From positions 1 to 37,359 of the forward strand of contig JARGFK010000041.1 in assembly GCA_029211065.1 (NCBI GenBank): DNA of 37,359 nt. The letters are read 5' to 3'. How positions within the stretch are numbered: position 1 is the stretch's first letter; the number at the start of each line of letters is the position of its first letter. A program made the position numbers and the translations under genes. The stretch comes from Desulfobacterales bacterium (GTDB lineage: Bacteria > Desulfobacterota > Desulfobacteria > Desulfobacterales > JARGFK01). The notes beneath the pieces are model-generated. The model was not told the origin of the DNA. It ran no database searches and was given only the letters and a program-made list of their open reading frames with translations. This document shows, in pieces, positions 23,853 through 32,953 of the stretch.

Positions 23853-25356
23853 CGGACGATTCTCCCTTCTGCAGTCTTTTGCGTTGAATAAACGGATAAA
23901 CCGCCACCGCCACCGCCAGCAGGAATATAACAATCACCTTGGGTCGATACAGCCAGTCCCAGCCGTATCGGGACGTGGAAACATACAGATAGGTCTCGGC
24001 CAGTTCGCCCAGGATAAAGCCCAGGATAAAAGGCGGGCGCGGCCAGTTGAACCGCACCATGAAATACCCCACGCATCCGAACGATAGGACCGTAATCAGA
24101 TCGCCGATATGATTGGTTGAGGTATAGGCCCCGATAAATGTCAGCAGGAGTATGAACGGGATCAGCAGTTTGCCCCGGATCGTGGTCAGCGCCGCAATGT
24201 GGTTGATGAAAAGAAAGCTCACCAGGACGATGATAATGTTGGCCACCACAATCGTCCATACCATGGAAAACGTCAAGGTCAGGTGCTTGGTCAGCATTTC
24301 CGGGCCGGGCACCAGCCCGAGGAGAAAAAAGGCCCCCAGCAGAATCGCCATGCCGCTGCTGGCGGGAATGCCGAAGGCGACCGTGGGAATCAGGCCGGCG
24401 CCTTCCTTGGAATTATTGGCCGCACCCGGTCCCAGGACGCCCCGTATATCCCCCTGGCCGAAGCCTTCCTGTTCTTCCACCGTTTTGGCGCTCTGGGTGG
24501 CATGGGCATAGGACATCCACTGGGCCACCCCGCCCCCCAGTCCCGGCAGAATACCGATCAACGAACCGACCAGACTGCACCGGACGGTGAGCCAGAAGTG
24601 CGTGAACGTATCCCGAACCCCCTGCATCACCCCCTTGCCGAGCTTGCCCGAAGGCACATCTCCCGCAATGGCGGTTCCCCGGACCGCAAGGTCGACGATT
24701 TCCGGAACGGCAAAAAGACCGACCAGGACCGGGATAACCGGCAGCCCGTTCCACAGATAAAGCGAGTCGAACGTAAACCGCAGGATGCCGGCCTGGCGGT
24801 CCTGGCCCACCAGCGAGCACAGCAGCCCGATGCCGCCGCTCAGGAGCCCTAGCAGAAGCCCCCGGCGGTCCTGGCCGCTCAAGGAAGAGATACAGGTCAA
24901 CCCCAGCAGAATGACCATCAGCATCTCCGGCGATCCGAACGCCAGGACCAGGGGCCGCACAATCGGGATGGAGATGGCCAAGAACATGGCGCCGAATACC
25001 GCCCCGATCAGGGAGCTCATGAGGGCGGCGCCGATGGCCCGTCCGGCCTCTCCTTTTTTCGCCATGGGATAGCCGTCCACGATGGTGGCCACCGTGGTGG
25101 CCTCCCCGGGAATGCCGAAAAGAATCGACGTAATATCCCCCGTCGTCTGGACAACCGAATGCATCCCCAAGAGAAAGGGGAGCGCTTCCTGGGGGGTCAT
25201 TTTATAAATAAACGGCATCATCAGGGCCAGTGTCGTCGCCCCCCCTAATCCTGGCAGAATCCCTACCCAAAATCCGATTCCCGCGCCGAGGAGCAGATAC
25301 AGAAATGATTTCCATTGGAAAACCAGTATCAGGCCGCCTACAAAAGCATCAAGCAT
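23842..25356 (-). CDS. tctA: TctA-family large membrane subunit of a tripartite tricarboxylate transporter
   Basis: 504 residues, standard TctA length with about 11-12 TM segments. The family motif GILPGLGGATTLALMMPF lies near residue 32 and is repeated in inverted-repeat form as GILPGLGGGVAQWMSYAHA. GVFGPGAANNS-type residues (GVLGPGAANNSKEG) are also present. It carries the Na+- or H+-coupled translocation of carboxylates delivered by TctC. GGAG lies before the ATG and 49 bp separate it from tctC. The transported compound could be an aromatic or other carboxylate; sequence does not say. Confidence 0.95.
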   Translation of the reverse strand: MLDAFVGGLILVFQWKSFLYLLLGAGIGFWVGILPGLGGATTLALMMPFIYKMTPQEALPFLLGMHSVVQTTGDITSILFGIPGEATTVATIVDGYPMAKKGEAGRAIGAALMSSLIGAVFGAMFLAISIPIVRPLVLAFGSPEMLMVILLGLTCISSLSGQDRRGLLLGLLSGGIGLLCSLVGQDRQAGILRFTFDSLYLWNGLPVIPVLVGLFAVPEIVDLAVRGTAIAGDVPSGKLGKGVMQGVRDTFTHFWLTVRCSLVGSLIGILPGLGGGVAQWMSYAHATQSAKTVEEQEGFGQGDIRGVLGPGAANNSKEGAGLIPTVAFGIPASSGMAILLGAFFLLGLVPGPEMLTKHLTLTFSMVWTIVVANIIIVLVSFLFINHIAALTTIRGKLLIPFILLLTFIGAYTSTNHIGDLITVLSFGCVGYFMVRFNWPRPPFILGFILGELAETYLYVSTSRYGWDWLYRPKVIVIFLLAVAVAVYPFIQRKRLQKGESSDEI

Positions 25357-25405
25357 AGCTGCGCTCCATTATCAGAGTAAGCTTCGAGTTCTTTGGGATA
25401 TTCTT

Positions 25406-26413
25406 TTAGAACTGTACGAATTTCTTAAATTCGTTAACCATATCCTCCGGCTGATTGAGAATAAAGTTAATCACTTTCAGGCATTCTTCGGCCGGGACAT
25501 AGGTGATTTTCATTTTGTTTTTTTCGGCATCCTTCTGAAGCTCCGGATCTTTTTCCACCTTTGCAAAGGCTTCCCGCAAAATATTCATCACATTTTCCGG
25601 GGTCCCCGGCGGCGCCACATAGGGCCGCCCGAAACGATCGGGCGCAGAGCGCATCATCAAAAGCGTTTTTGCTTTCGGATCCGTCACCAGGTCTTCATCC
25701 ACCGGCAAATTTTCGATCCCTTCCTCGGCAATACGGCCTCGCAATACCGGACGCACCACGCCCCTATCAATAAATGGAAGCGCGGAACTGTAAGAAGAAC
25801 CTCTGCCGTCGAGTTCCTTGCGCTCCACCGCCAGCATCACATCCGCGCTGGAAGGATAACTGATATTTTTCAGGTCCATGCCCAGAAACGCCTGCAGCAT
25901 GCTGAGCAGATGGCCGTTGCTGTCGCCGGGGCCGGTGGAGCCCAGCATCTTTACCGATTTGTCCTTAAGCATCTCATCAAAGGTCTTGTAGGGAAGGTCT
26001 GTCCGTATGACCAATACGGTGGCTTCCACCGCAGAAGACCCGATCCAGGCATATTTACGCATATCGAACTTGGCGCCTTTTTTTGCGGTGAGCTGGGCAA
26101 AGGGCAGACCGCGGTTAAAGGTGCCGATGGTCAATCCGTCCGGTTTGGCAATGTTGTAAATGTAATTGGCGGTAATCATACTGGAAGCCCCCGGCATGTT
26201 TTCGATGATGAAGGTGGGCTTTCCGGGAATATACTTCGGAAGGTGTTTTGCCAGCAGCCGGGCCATCCGATCATACCCCCCGCCGGGTGCAAACCCGACT
26301 ACAATTTTAATCTTCTTGCCCTCATAATAGGGTGCCGCCTGTGACCGATCGACCGAAAATAAAACCGTTGCAAGACAGAAGACAACAAGCAAAAAAATAG
26401 TACTTTTCTTCAT
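25406..26413 (-). CDS. tctC: TctC/Bug-family periplasmic substrate-binding protein
   Basis: 335 residues. A typical signal peptide (MKKSTIFLLVVFCLATVLFS, cleavage after SQA) leads to the Bug fold, with YYEGKKIKIVVGFAPGGGYD and MPGASSMITANYIY near the start. This is the high-affinity extracytoplasmic binding protein of the tripartite transporter. An AAAGGAGGAACATC ribosome-binding site directly precedes the ATG. It is the first gene of a tctC-tctA-tctB operon. Bug ligands are usually carboxylates such as citrate, amino acids or phthalate-like aromatics; the ligand here is unknown. Confidence 0.95.
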   Translation of the reverse strand: MKKSTIFLLVVFCLATVLFSVDRSQAAPYYEGKKIKIVVGFAPGGGYDRMARLLAKHLPKYIPGKPTFIIENMPGASSMITANYIYNIAKPDGLTIGTFNRGLPFAQLTAKKGAKFDMRKYAWIGSSAVEATVLVIRTDLPYKTFDEMLKDKSVKMLGSTGPGDSNGHLLSMLQAFLGMDLKNISYPSSADVMLAVERKELDGRGSSYSSALPFIDRGVVRPVLRGRIAEEGIENLPVDEDLVTDPKAKTLLMMRSAPDRFGRPYVAPPGTPENVMNILREAFAKVEKDPELQKDAEKNKMKITYVPAEECLKVINFILNQPEDMVNEFKKFVQF

Positions 26414-26914
26414 GATGTTCCTCCTTTGGGGTCTTTTAAAACAAGTTCCGACATTGATTCACAAACGAATCTTGTTATTTAAACCGTGTGGCTCCAATAG
26501 GGTTGCCTCAACCCTCCTTTGGCAATTTTAAATGGATGCCTGGACACGGATTTGTTCGTCCCAACAGATGGCCAATACAAAAACACAAAGAAAAGCGAGC
26601 GTTTAAATTTTGCTGTACGAAAAAGAGGTGTTAAATGATTGTTTCAATATGTGACCAGTTATTATCTGGTTAAAAAGAAAGATTTGAGATTACATGATGT
26701 TCTGGTTTAATTATAACAAATACATAAATTGTCAACAGTTTTTAGCCCCCCGGCAATGTCAAATTAAATTGCTTTGACTACGGAATAAGGATAACATCGC
26801 CCTGGATGGAACTCCGCATTGACATGTACGGCCATCCCATATCAAACGGCTGCTCCGGATCGATTTGTGCATTAATATACGGAGAAACAAGCCGGGTACA
26901 AAAGGATTTTTCAT
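26414..26914. promoter_or_regulatory. Divergent control region between the tct operon and the MFS-HEAT gene
   Basis: A 501-bp AT-rich gap with no gene. It holds a perfect hairpin AGGGTTG-CCT-CAACCCT at 26499-26515 with no T-run on either strand. A weak minus-strand promoter candidate is TTGACA (26730-26735) with TAATTA (26708-26713) 16 bp away, about 300 bp before tctC, implying a long leader. No riboswitch was recognised. Confidence 0.35.
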
Positions 26915-29104
26915 GTGAATGAAGCTAAATCTTCTGATTTATCGCTTACGCTGAATCAACGCGCGTTAGGAAAACGGTTCTATTACCTCTACGCCTTTTT
27001 CAATTCCTTTTCCTGGGCGGCACTGGCCGAAGGGGTGGTCATCCTCTTATTGCTGCGCCTGGGCGCCACCGAAACATGGGTGGGAATTGTTACCTCCCTG
27101 CAGTATGTGACCCTGCCGGCAATGGTGCTGGGATATACCACGGTATCCCGGCTCGGCGTAACCGGAACAGCCGGCCTGTTCTGGGGAATCCGCAGCTGCT
27201 CGGCCGCCCTGATGATCATCGCCCCCTGGACGCTCCGGTTTGGTGCGAACATACCCCTGTGGTTCATGTTTTTTGGTTCGCTGGGCTTTATGCTGGGCCG
27301 GGCCGCGGGTCTGATATCCTTTACCGGCATTATTACCGAGTTGACGACCACGCGTGACCGCGGCGAGCTGATATCGAATTCATCCAGGATCTCCCAGTTC
27401 GGATCAATCCTGATGACCCTTGGAATGGCCCTCTTTTTAGGAACAGCTGCTCCGCTCCACCGCTACCAGATCCTTTTGGCTTTTGGCATGCTGTGTGGTT
27501 TAATCGGCGCCGGCGCACTCTTCAAAGTGCCGGAATCCGGTATCTTTCGCACAAAAACGCCGTTAAAGCTTTGGGAAGAGCTCCGGTGGAGCCTGGCGAC
27601 CCGGGGCCGTAAATGGTTCATGGTGATGATGCTGGTAATCCCCATCACCCAAGGGGTCACTTATGCTTTCGGCATCTTGATCGCCAAGCAGGGATACGGT
27701 CTCAGCGACCAGACCGTCGTGTTTTTTGTCCTGGTTGCCACCGTTGGGGGCATTGTAGCATCTTATACCTACCGCCTTTTTCTGGACCAGCTCGGCTCGC
27801 GTCCCCTGTTGGTGATTACCAGTTTTTTGGACATTGCCGGCGTTGCCCTGGTCATTCTGCTGCCGAAAACATTTACGGCGGTCCTCATCGGCGTCCTTTT
27901 TTTTGTCAACGGCTATGTCCATATCGCCTTTAACGCCGCCATGCAGCATTATTTTATCAGTATCACCACCCATGCCCATCAGCTCGCCCATGGAATCATC
28001 ACCCGGGCTCTCGGGGGTCTGGTGGGAGGGTTGGCGCTGATCTTAGGGGGGTGGCTGCTGGAAAAGCTGAAACTGTCCGCTTCCCTTCCCATTGATCCGC
28101 TGCAGCATTTTCGCTGGTTCTACGGCGGATTGCTCCTGCTGTTGATCTTTCGCACGGTGGTGTTCTTTAAGCTGCCGCGGCTGAAATCCCAGGGCATCCG
28201 CGATGCCCTCAGCGCCCTCTTCTCTCCATGGGACTGGCGCGCCATACACGCGGTTAAACGCGCCATCAGCGTGCAGAGTGAAGATGAAGAAACCAAGGCC
28301 CTGTCGGCCCTGATGCACACCGATTCACGCATCTATCAGGCCGATCTGGAGCATTATTTAGATTCACCCAGCATTTTTATCCGGCAACGCGCCATGGATG
28401 CCTTACAGCGTGCCAAACCCACACGATCCCTTATTAAAGCGCTTCAAAGAGATTTACAGGTCAATCAATTTACCACGGCCCATCAGGCGGCCTACCGGCT
28501 GGGTCACTGAAAAGTGGTTGAAGCCGTGCCGCTGCTGATCCGGGCAATTGACAGCGAGGACTTTCTGCTAAGCGGCGCAGCTATTTATGCCTTGGTTGAG
28601 CTGGATGAGCGCAGCCCGTTTGCCTTGATCGAAAAAAAATTCTTTGAATCCGAAAATCCCTATGTTCTCATCGAAGCCGCCCGGGCAATCTCACTCTGGG
28701 GAAATCCCCGCCATTACGACCTGCTGCTCCATAAGTACCTGCTCAATATCCCGCCCCAGGCCAAAGACGAGCTGTCGCTGTCGGTAGCCCTCCTGCTGGG
28801 CTTATACGATGCGTTTTACTTTGATCTGGGGATGCTGCACCGCGAGCCCGCCCCCTTGTATCGTGAATGGCTGGAACGCTTCGGCGCCAGGGATAAGGAA
28901 GGACTGATCACAGCCATTCGCGAGGGGGATGCCAAACAGAGCCTCCTGCTAGGCGCCCTGCAGCGGCAGCAAATGCGTTATCAGCCATGGTTCTACGAAC
29001 CCACTGCCGGTTTTCTTGAAAAGTTGCCGGAAATCGTCCCCCAGGAAGAGGCTTTTCTAGTGGCGTTTCTGCTGCTCACACCCAATGGATTTCATCTCAA
29101 TTGA
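26915..29104 (+). pseudogene. MFS transporter with C-terminal HEAT-type repeats, interrupted by in-frame TGA
   Basis: The GTG at 26915 (AAGGA upstream) opens a 531-residue MFS half with about 12 TM segments and a following helical, HEAT-like region. A TGA at 28508-28510 stops the frame, but codons 533 to 729 continue in the same frame without a break to the TGA ending at 29104. The protein across the stop reads AAYRLGH-stop-KVVEAVPLLIRAIDSED, a continuous HEAT repeat. A CGA-to-TGA change would explain it. There is no Cys/redox context and no strong downstream hairpin, so selenocysteine is unlikely. It may be a truncated functional transporter with a dead tail, two products (GTG at 28514), or a sequencing error. 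Confidence 0.7.
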
Positions 29105-29155
29105 AACCTGTACGGAAATCAGGTAGGCTGACACGATCATTTTCATGGAGACAGT

Positions 29156-30838
29156 ATGGATCTATGGTTTTTTTTAAAAGAACTGGTGATGCTCCTGGGG
29201 GGCGCTTTCCTGCTGGGTGCGCTGGCCCAGCGTTTGGGTCAAAATCCCATCGTGGGGTATCTGCTGGCCGGTACGATTATCGGCCCGTTGCTGTTCAATG
29301 CCGCTGCGGTCAATAACGCTGCCGAACTGGGGGTCGCCCTGCTCCTGTTTTCCATCGGACTCGAATTTTCGTTTAAGCGGCTGCGGCAGATGGGTCCCAG
29401 CGCATTTGGCGGCGGCTTGGTTCAAGTTCTCGCTACCATCGGCCTCGTCGCGCTGGTTTTAGTCATCCCGCTAACCCTGCCCCAGGCCCTGACCATCGGC
29501 GCCCTCGTGTCCCTGAGTTCCACTGCCGTGGTCATGCGAATGCTGGTTGAAACCGCCCAAATCGATTCCATCCGCGGGCGATTCTGCCTGGGCATCCTGC
29601 TGCTGCAGGATATCGCCATCGTTCCGTTGGTGGTAATGGTCAGCCTTCTTACGCCGGCCGCCGCCGACACCAGCATGGGCCTGCATCTGCTCAAAATCGG
29701 CGCCTCGATTGTGGGCCTGATTATGGCCTTTTATCTTGTTCTGAATTATATCCTGCCGCTGCTGCTGTCCGCCAAGGGGGTTTTTGCAAACCGTGAGCTG
29801 ATGATATTGCTGTCCATCGCCACCGGGTTGGGGTCAGCATGGTCGGCGCACAGCATTGGGGTTTCACCGGCGCTGGGGGCGTTTATCGCCGGCATGCTCC
29901 TGGGTGAATCGCCCTTTGCAACCCAGATACGGGCCGACATCGGTGCCCTTCGGGCCATCATGGTGACACTCTTTTTTGCGTCGGTGGGCATGCTTTTCAA
30001 ACCGCTCTGGTTCCTGCATCATATGCATTGGGTTCTCCCGGCAGCGCTGTTGATCTTTGTTGTTAAAACAGTGATCATTTTCGGCGTGGGCCGCTTATTC
30101 AAACTCAATACCCACCAGAGCCTGGCCGCCGGAATTACCCTGGGCCAGGTCGGTGAGTTTTCCTTTGTGCTGGCCGCCGCCGCCCGGGCGGGCGGAATCC
30201 TGGAAAATGATGCCTTTGACCTCATTGTTGCGGTGATTATCGTGCTCATATTCGCCGCCCCCTACATGGTAACCCTGGCGTTTCCCACTACCGATCGCCT
30301 GATGAACCTGATTTCCCGCCGAATGCCGGCCGGTGTTCGGGACAGTCCAAGTTCGTCTCAGTCCGCCACCACCCGGGTACTGGTGGTGGGCCTGGGGCCG
30401 GCCGGCCGTGAAATTGCAACGGTCCTGAAGGAGCGCCAACTTGAACCCATCGGCATCGACTTAAACCCCCAGAGCCTGGCGGTTGCCAAGGAATTGGGAA
30501 TCCCGTTCCATCTGGGCGATGCCGCCAGCGAAGAAGTTTTAGTGCACGCCGGCCTGTCGGATGTATGTCTGGCGGTGGTAACGGTGCCGGACCCATACTC
30601 GGTTATTCGAATCGTTCAACTGCTCCGGAGCTTAAGAAATGGATTGACCATCGCCGCCCGCTCACGCTATAACCGCCATGTTACGGAAATTCAAATGGCC
30701 GGCGCAGACATCATCATTGATGAAGAAGCCAGCATGGGGCAGCAGTTGGCCCAAAAAATTGTGGAACATTTACAAGAAAGTTCCGGCGCCATCCTGGCCT
30801 GCCGCCTGGGTGGACAAACGCCTGAGATCATACCCTGA
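29156..30838 (+). CDS. CPA2-family K+/H+ or Na+/H+ antiporter with TrkA-N domain (KefB-like)
   Basis: 560 residues. The first about 385 form a 12-13 TM exchanger domain, with VGYLLAGTIIGPLL, GVALLLFSIGLEFSFKRL and GVSPALGAFIAGMLLGESPF being CPA2 family blocks. The Rossmann TrkA-N domain follows (VLVVGLGPAGRE, near residue 406), which binds NAD(H) and gates transport. No TrkA-C domain follows; the protein ends soon after the N domain. GGAG lies just before the ATG. It would regulate K+ or pH at the inner membrane. Single-gene unit, not obviously linked to its neighbours. Confidence 0.9.
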   Translation: MDLWFFLKELVMLLGGAFLLGALAQRLGQNPIVGYLLAGTIIGPLLFNAAAVNNAAELGVALLLFSIGLEFSFKRLRQMGPSAFGGGLVQVLATIGLVALVLVIPLTLPQALTIGALVSLSSTAVVMRMLVETAQIDSIRGRFCLGILLLQDIAIVPLVVMVSLLTPAAADTSMGLHLLKIGASIVGLIMAFYLVLNYILPLLLSAKGVFANRELMILLSIATGLGSAWSAHSIGVSPALGAFIAGMLLGESPFATQIRADIGALRAIMVTLFFASVGMLFKPLWFLHHMHWVLPAALLIFVVKTVIIFGVGRLFKLNTHQSLAAGITLGQVGEFSFVLAAAARAGGILENDAFDLIVAVIIVLIFAAPYMVTLAFPTTDRLMNLISRRMPAGVRDSPSSSQSATTRVLVVGLGPAGREIATVLKERQLEPIGIDLNPQSLAVAKELGIPFHLGDAASEEVLVHAGLSDVCLAVVTVPDPYSVIRIVQLLRSLRNGLTIAARSRYNRHVTEIQMAGADIIIDEEASMGQQLAQKIVEHLQESSGAILACRLGGQTPEIIP

Positions 30839-30858
30839 CGGACAAAAGGAGGAAATTA

Positions 30859-31479
30859 ATGATTTACGAAATCCGGACCTATACCCTGACACCTGGTTCC
30901 ATCCCCGAATTTGAAAAGCGTTTTGAGGCCGCACTGCCCAGCCGCACCACTTATTCGGAGCTGGCAGCCTTCTGGCACACCGAGTTTGGACCGCTGAACC
31001 AGGTCATCCATGTATGGCCTTTCGACGATCTGGGCCATCGAGCCGAGGTCCGTCGCCGCCTCGCCAAAGAACCCGGCTGGCCGCCTAAAACCGCCGAACT
31101 GGTTCTGGCCATGCAGTCGGAAATTTTCACGCCGGCCCCTTATTCGCAAAAACTGGGCGGCGGCCAGAAACTCGGAAATGTTTATGAAATGCGGATCTAT
31201 CAATACAGGCCCGGTTCCATGCCGACGGTCATTGAACGTTTTGAAACAGCTTTAAAAGGCGGACGCATGGAGCTATCGCCCCTGGCAGCCTGTATGTCCA
31301 GCGAACTCGGACTGCTGAATGTCTGGATCCACATCTGGCCCTACGCCAGCCTGGATGACCGTGAGCGCGTCCGTCAGGAGTCCCGCAAACTCGATACCTG
31401 GCCCCCCCAAACCCGTGAGATGCTGGTCAGCCAGCAAAACAAGATTCTGATTCCGGCGTCGTTTTCGCCGATGGCGTAA
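30859..31479 (+). CDS. NIPSNAP-family protein with two tandem domains
   Basis: 206 residues made of two dimeric alpha+beta-barrel NIPSNAP units. Repeat 1 begins MIYEIRTYTLTPGSIPEFEK and repeat 2 begins YEMRIYQYRPGSMPTVIER; each ends with an HVWPF/HIWPY motif and a W-rich segment. AAGGAGG lies before the ATG, 20 bp after the antiporter stop. NIPSNAP proteins of bacteria have no settled function; the related ABM barrels can be oxygenases or binding proteins. A lone cytoplasmic gene in tandem-domain form. Confidence 0.85.
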   Translation: MIYEIRTYTLTPGSIPEFEKRFEAALPSRTTYSELAAFWHTEFGPLNQVIHVWPFDDLGHRAEVRRRLAKEPGWPPKTAELVLAMQSEIFTPAPYSQKLGGGQKLGNVYEMRIYQYRPGSMPTVIERFETALKGGRMELSPLAACMSSELGLLNVWIHIWPYASLDDRERVRQESRKLDTWPPQTREMLVSQQNKILIPASFSPMA

Positions 31480-31529
31480 ACATATGATCGATTAAAGAAT
31501 CCTGACCAGAGGAGAGTTGCTTTGTTCGA

Positions 31530-31675
31530 ATTTCATCCACTTTTTGAAATCCCAAGCATCAAACTCCAAATAACAATCAAATCCCAATGACAAAAATTTA
31601 AAAATCCGGACTATATCTCATCCTGAATATTTTTAGTCATTGTTCATTGCATTTTGAGATTTATTTGTAATTTGG
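31530..31675. repeat. Interspersed AT-rich repeat with inverted halves
   Basis: The left half (CAAACTCCAAATAACAATC, CCCAATGAC) and the right half (GTCATTGTTCATTGC, GAGATTTATTTGTAATTTGG) are rough reverse complements. This is the same style as the 14625-14705 element. It ends at the point where the neighbouring decayed gene begins. Confidence 0.5.
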
Positions 31676-31679
31676 CCGG

Positions 31680-32742
31680 AAGCGGTTTCCGTCGACGGGT
31701 CTCAGCGCCCCGGCCCGCTGGCGGCGCTGCTGTGGCTGGCCCTGGCAGCCTGCGGCTCGGTGCTGCTGCTGGCGGTTACCAATCAGATCTGCGCTGATAT
31801 CGCCGTGGTGCCGTTTCTGTGGATTCTGCCGCTTTCCCTCTACCTGACAACCTTCATTCTGTGTTTCGAAAATGAGCGTTTGTACTTTCGCCCGGTATTC
31901 TGGCCGCTGCTGATCATTGCAGCGGGGGCCATACTCTGGCTGCTGGATGAAGGTGTGGATCTTGCCATCCATACCCAGGTCCTGGGCTATTCCGGCGGAT
32001 TGTTTATCCTCTGCATGGTCTGTCATGGCGAACTGGTCCGGTTAAAACCGCACCCGCGGGACCTGACTTTCTTTTACCTGATGGTTTCGGCCGGCGGCGC
32101 CCTTGGCGGCCTCTTTGTTACGGTGGCAGCTCCGGCTTTTTTCTCCATTTACCTGGAACTGCATATCGGCCTGTGGCCTGTTGCGCCCTGGCAATGACCG
32201 CTTTCTGGTATGAACGCAGACTTGCGCAGCGCCGGACGCGCCCCTGGCAGGCATGGGCCTATATTCTGATCTGTCTGGCGTCCCTGGGATTTTTGGGCGA
32301 ATCGCTGCGGCGCAACGCCCGTGAGACAATGGCGGATTCCCTTTCTCTTACCCGCAATTTCTATGGTATTCTGCGTGTTGCCGTATACAATTCCAAAAAC
32401 CCGGATCTGATGAATTACACCCTCCAGCACGGCCGCATCAGCCACGGCTGTCAGTTTACCGCGGTAAACCGACGACGACAGGCCACCACCTATTACGGCG
32501 ACCGCAGCGGCGTCGGACTCGCCCTGCTGAATATGCCCAGACGGTCCGGGTTGCGTGTGGGTATTTCGGATTCCGAAGCAGAAGAGGAGATCGACGAGAC
32601 CACCTGGATGCTCATGACCCGCACCAGCGCGTTCCTGTCCATAGAAGACATCCTGGAGGCAACATCAACCGAAAACAAGGAAGCCCGCCGCCGCATTCTC
32701 TGGACCGATGACTTTTCCAATCTTTTTCAAATTCTACAATGA
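31680..32742 (+). pseudogene. Decayed spermidine-synthase-like membrane protein
   Basis: Frame 1 (about 31694-32197) reads RPGPLAALLWLALAACG, VLLLAVTNQICADIAVVPFL, and on through several TM segments, the middle of long membrane-bound spermidine-synthase-like proteins. It has no start and no N-terminal TM domain, so the 5' part is missing next to the repeat. One-base loss near 32176 shifts to a second frame (32173-32742), which continues with FWYERRLAQRR and RNFYGILRVAVYNSKN. That frame then jumps from VGLALLNMPRRSGLRVGI to the C-terminal tail ILWTDDFSNLFQIL. The SAM-binding core (GLGAGT and the following DAR/LDAFSSDAIP blocks) is absent, so three separate lesions are visible. Confidence 0.75.
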
Positions 32743-32756
32743 GGGGTCACAATAGA

Positions 32757-32900
32757 TGGTAAGCTGGTAAGCTGTTGAACTGTTGAGTTTTCAGATAAAT
32801 ATACTATAAACTGATCCGGCTACGCCCTGCGGGGTATGCCGGACAAGAAACGTCCGTGCCTGCTGCATACTGCTTACTGCCTACTACAAACTGCCTTCTG
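32757..32900. repeat. Short-period repeats and imperfect hairpin in the gap after the decayed gene
   Basis: TGGTAAGC TGGTAAGC TGTTGAAC TGTTGAG (32757-32787) is four near-copies of an 8-nt unit. TCCGGC (32815-32820) pairs with GCCGGA (32838-32843) around a partly matched centre. TGCATACTGCTTACTGCCTA (from 32864) continues an ACTGC/TACTGC-type pattern to about 32900. The type of mobile origin is not recognised. Confidence 0.45.
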
Positions 32901-32953
32901 CTCCCTTAAAGCCTTAAGGTTCCTTAAGCAGCGCGCTCCCTATCTTCCGGGAA

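Noticed and set aside
24199-24852. 217-residue plus-strand frame opposite tctA
   Set aside because: Antisense shadow of the TctA coding sequence; its composition is rich in His, Gln and Arg with no family resemblance.
26499-26515. Terminator for a gene in the tct/MFS-HEAT gap
   Set aside because: Perfect 7-bp stem but no T-run on either strand and no gene ends next to it.
28508-28510. TGA in the MFS-HEAT gene as a second selenocysteine codon
   Set aside because: The context is a HEAT helix with no nearby Cys or redox motif, and no strong hairpin follows within 40 nt. A CGA-to-TGA change is simpler.
32861-32900. Possible CRISPR-like or tandem array
   Set aside because: The units are under 12 nt, imperfect and without spacers; no cas genes are present.
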